This document shows, piece after piece, positions 62,238 to 64,000 of a stretch of DNA of 64,000 nucleotides. Both the position numbers and the translations under genes were made by a program. Every line of letters starts with the position of its first letter. Positions within the stretch are counted from its first letter, which is position 1. Source of the DNA: Hyphomicrobiales bacterium (GTDB lineage Bacteria; Pseudomonadota; Alphaproteobacteria; Rhizobiales; JACESI01). The notes under the pieces were generated by a model that was given only the letters and a program-made list of their open reading frames with translations, did not search any database and had not been told where the DNA came from. Location: assembly GCA_039989895.1 (NCBI GenBank), contig JBDXGY010000001.1, forward strand, positions 62,001-126,000, in the 5' to 3' direction.

Positions 62238-64000
62238 TTATCCTTGTGGTTGTGGCTCCATACCACCCGTATCAGGTTCATCACCAGATGCTTTTTTGCC
62301 CGTTTTAGGAATAGCCGAGCCACGGGTCGAGGATGTATCATCGCTATCATCCCTTTTGGGAGGAATGCCCTTGATGAGATCTTTGATCTCCTGCCCACTT
62401 AAGGTTTCATACTCCAACAAGCCATTGGCAATAATTTCAAGTTCATCATTGTGATCGGTCAAAATACGCTTGGCTGTATCATAACCGTCATCCACATAGC
62501 GCTTTATTTCCTGTTCAATGGTTTTTTTAGTTGTTCCGGAAATAGTCGTATTACTGGCACCATACATAGCCTGTTGTTCATTAGGCCCATAATCAATCAT
62601 GCCCAGCTCATCAGACATGCCCCACTGGGTCACCATCGCGGTGGCCAATTGGGTCGCCATTTTGATGTCACCAGATGCACCTGATGTCACTTTCTCATGA
62701 CCGAAAATCAGCTCTTCCGCCATACGTCCACCCATGGCTACAGCTAAATCAGCGTAACATTTTGCGCGCGTCAGTGAGACTTGATCTTTTTCTGGCAAGC
62801 GCATCACCATACCAAGCGCACGACCACGCGGAATAATTGTCGCTTTATGGATAGGGTCAGATGCTTCCATATGAAGCGCGACCAAAGCATGACCAGCCTC
62901 ATGGTAAGCGGTGAGTTTTTTCTCTTCTTCACCCATCACTAGAGTGCGTCGTTCCGCACCCATCATGACTTTGTCTTTAGCGTCTTCAAATTCAGCCATT
63001 GTGACAATACGTTTGGACCGGCGAGCCGCAAGCAACGCTGCTTCATTCACAAGGTTCATCAAATCAGCACCTGAGAAGCCCGGCGTACCACGCGCAAGCA
63101 CTTTCAAATCAACATCCGGCGCCAAAGGCACTTTGCGGATATGAACTTTGAGGATTTTTTCGCGCCCCGTAATATCCGGATTTGGAACCGTGATTTGACG
63201 GTCAAAACGACCTGGACGCAAAAGAGCAGGATCAAGAACATCAGGACGGTTTGTGGCCGCAATAATAATCACACCTTCATTCGCCTCGAAACCATCCATC
63301 TCGACCAAAAGTTGATTGAGGGTCTGCTCGCGTTCATCATTACCACCGCCAACACCGGCGCCACGATGACGGCCAACCGCATCAATCTCATCGATGAAAA
63401 TAATACACGGTGAGTTTTTCTTCGCCTGTTCAAACATGTCTCTAACACGCGATGCACCAACACCAACAAACATCTCAACAAAGTCAGAACCGGAGATCGT
63501 GAAAAACGGTACATTAGCTTCACCAGCCACAGCACGCGCAATCAGCGTTTTACCAGTACCTGGAGGGCCGACAAGAAGAACACCGCGCGGGATGCGACCA
63601 CCGAGACGTTGAAACTTCTGTGCATCGCGCAAAAATTCAACAATCTCTTCAAGATCCTCTTTCGCCTCATCAACACCGGCCACATCTTCAAACATCACGC
63701 GGCCTGATGATTCAGTCAAAAGTTTAGCTTTTGATTTGCCAAAGCCCATTGCTTTGCCACCGCCACCTTGCATTTGGCGCATGAAAAATATCCAAACGCC
63801 AATCAAAAGAAGCATCGGGAACCATGAAATAAGAGCACTGAAAATAGGTGAGCCTTGTGCTTCTGGCTCCACATTGATCACAACACCTTTAGCTTCTAAA
63901 CGCTCAATCAAGCTGGGGTCATCAGGCGGAGAAAATGTTTTAAATCGACTACCATCACCAAATGTGCCTGTTACCTGGCCTGCTTCAATAGAAACCTTGT
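62238..64000 (-). CDS. ftsH: ATP-dependent zinc metalloprotease FtsH (N-terminus beyond window)
   Basis: The frame stays open to the right edge, reading [20 protein letters not shown] before the ATG at 63911, so the apparent start there is internal; the true N-terminus and first membrane helix lie outside. About 586 residues are seen: periplasmic part, second membrane helix ([18 protein letters not shown]), AAA domain with [14 protein letters not shown] (SRH), and the protease domain with HEAGHALV. The C-terminus is a polar Ser/Gly/Pro tail. FtsH degrades membrane and regulatory proteins such as RpoH, whose gene is also in the window. Confidence 0.96.
   Translation of the reverse strand, partial: KVSIEAGQVTGTFGDGSRFKTFSPPDDPSLIERLEAKGVVINVEPEAQGSPIFSALISWFPMLLLIGVWIFFMRQMQGGGGKAMGFGKSKAKLLTESSGRVMFEDVAGVDEAKEDLEEIVEFLRDAQKFQRLGGRIPRGVLLVGPPGTGKTLIARAVAGEANVPFFTISGSDFVEMFVGVGASRVRDMFEQAKKNSPCIIFIDEIDAVGRHRGAGVGGGNDEREQTLNQLLVEMDGFEANEGVIIIAATNRPDVLDPALLRPGRFDRQITVPNPDITGREKILKVHIRKVPLAPDVDLKVLARGTPGFSGADLMNLVNEAALLAARRSKRIVTMAEFEDAKDKVMMGAERRTLVMGEEEKKLTAYHEAGHALVALHMEASDPIHKATIIPRGRALGMVMRLPEKDQVSLTRAKCYADLAVAMGGRMAEELIFGHEKVTSGASGDIKMATQLATAMVTQWGMSDELGMIDYGPNEQQAMYGASNTTISGTTKKTIEQEIKRYVDDGYDTAKRILTDHNDELEIIANGLLEYETLSGQEIKDLIKGIPPKRDDSDDTSSTRGSAIPKTGKKASGDEPDTGGMEPQPQG

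Noticed and set aside
62238-63911. Complete ftsH starting at ATG 63911
   Set aside because: The reading frame continues upstream to the window edge with FtsH-like sequence, so the gene is cut by the window, not short.

Overview
The window is a stretch of chromosome from an alphaproteobacterium, most likely of the order Hyphomicrobiales (Rhizobiales). Supporting this are a circularly permuted two-piece tmRNA, alphaproteobacterial-type SspB, ChpT and CtrA, the C4-type 5-aminolevulinate synthase HemA, an RpoH sigma factor, IalB-family and EipA/DUF1134 envelope proteins, and small families (DUF4169, DUF1523, DUF6476, RHH_4) that are largely confined to this class. Base composition is moderate, in the 40s percent G+C by eye, and looks even along the window. 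I see no insertion sequence, prophage, integrase or CRISPR array. The genus cannot be fixed from the sequence alone.

Layout. 0-4.2 kb: a partial Suv3/MgpS-like helicase, a 0.9-kb gap holding three related hairpin repeats, a DUF3108 protein and rpmB. 4.3-14.3 kb: DUF3179 protein, argG, an rlmN-peroxiredoxin-membrane protein group, an IalB-like protein, an ECF sigma factor, an rRNA/tRNA methyltransferase, a lipoprotein, a YkvA-like protein, a low-molecular-weight phosphatase and an aldo/keto reductase. 14.4-21.4 kb: a giant AsmA-like protein whose start is best explained by a CTG codon, a TadG-like protein, then RHH_4-DUF4169-sspB next to ssrA (tmRNA). 21.6-27.5 kb: a set of five genes (HAD-UbiA fusion, DprE1-like oxidase, small EamA transporter, NAD-dependent epimerase, convergent multi-spanning membrane protein) that looks like a pathway for a polyprenyl-phosphate pentose, probably arabinose, and its transfer. 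27.6-37.2 kb: murA, tRNA-Thr, an ABC exporter with a periplasmic protein, hemA, DUF1523, an M3 peptidase with a 14-bp tandem repeat at its end, a GNAT and a PqiA-like protein.

37.4-46.8 kb is a motility control block: fliJ-fliI diverge from ctrA, and cheR, cheB, cheY, cheW, cheA and chpT follow on the minus strand. CheA carries two CheW-like domains and its own receiver. The master cell-cycle regulator CtrA and its phosphotransferase ChpT thus flank a chemotaxis operon. 46.9-55.4 kb: a YHS protein, EipA, a coiled-coil membrane protein, DUF6476, rluD, a DMT transporter, purA and a long Pro/Glu-repeat membrane protein. 55.4-64 kb, all minus strand: rpoH, serA and serC behind a structured leader, a porin-like outer membrane protein, glmM and the partial ftsH.

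Several starts were moved from the longest open frame to a better-supported codon, using ribosome-binding sites, signal peptides and overlap with neighbours. These are stated gene by gene.
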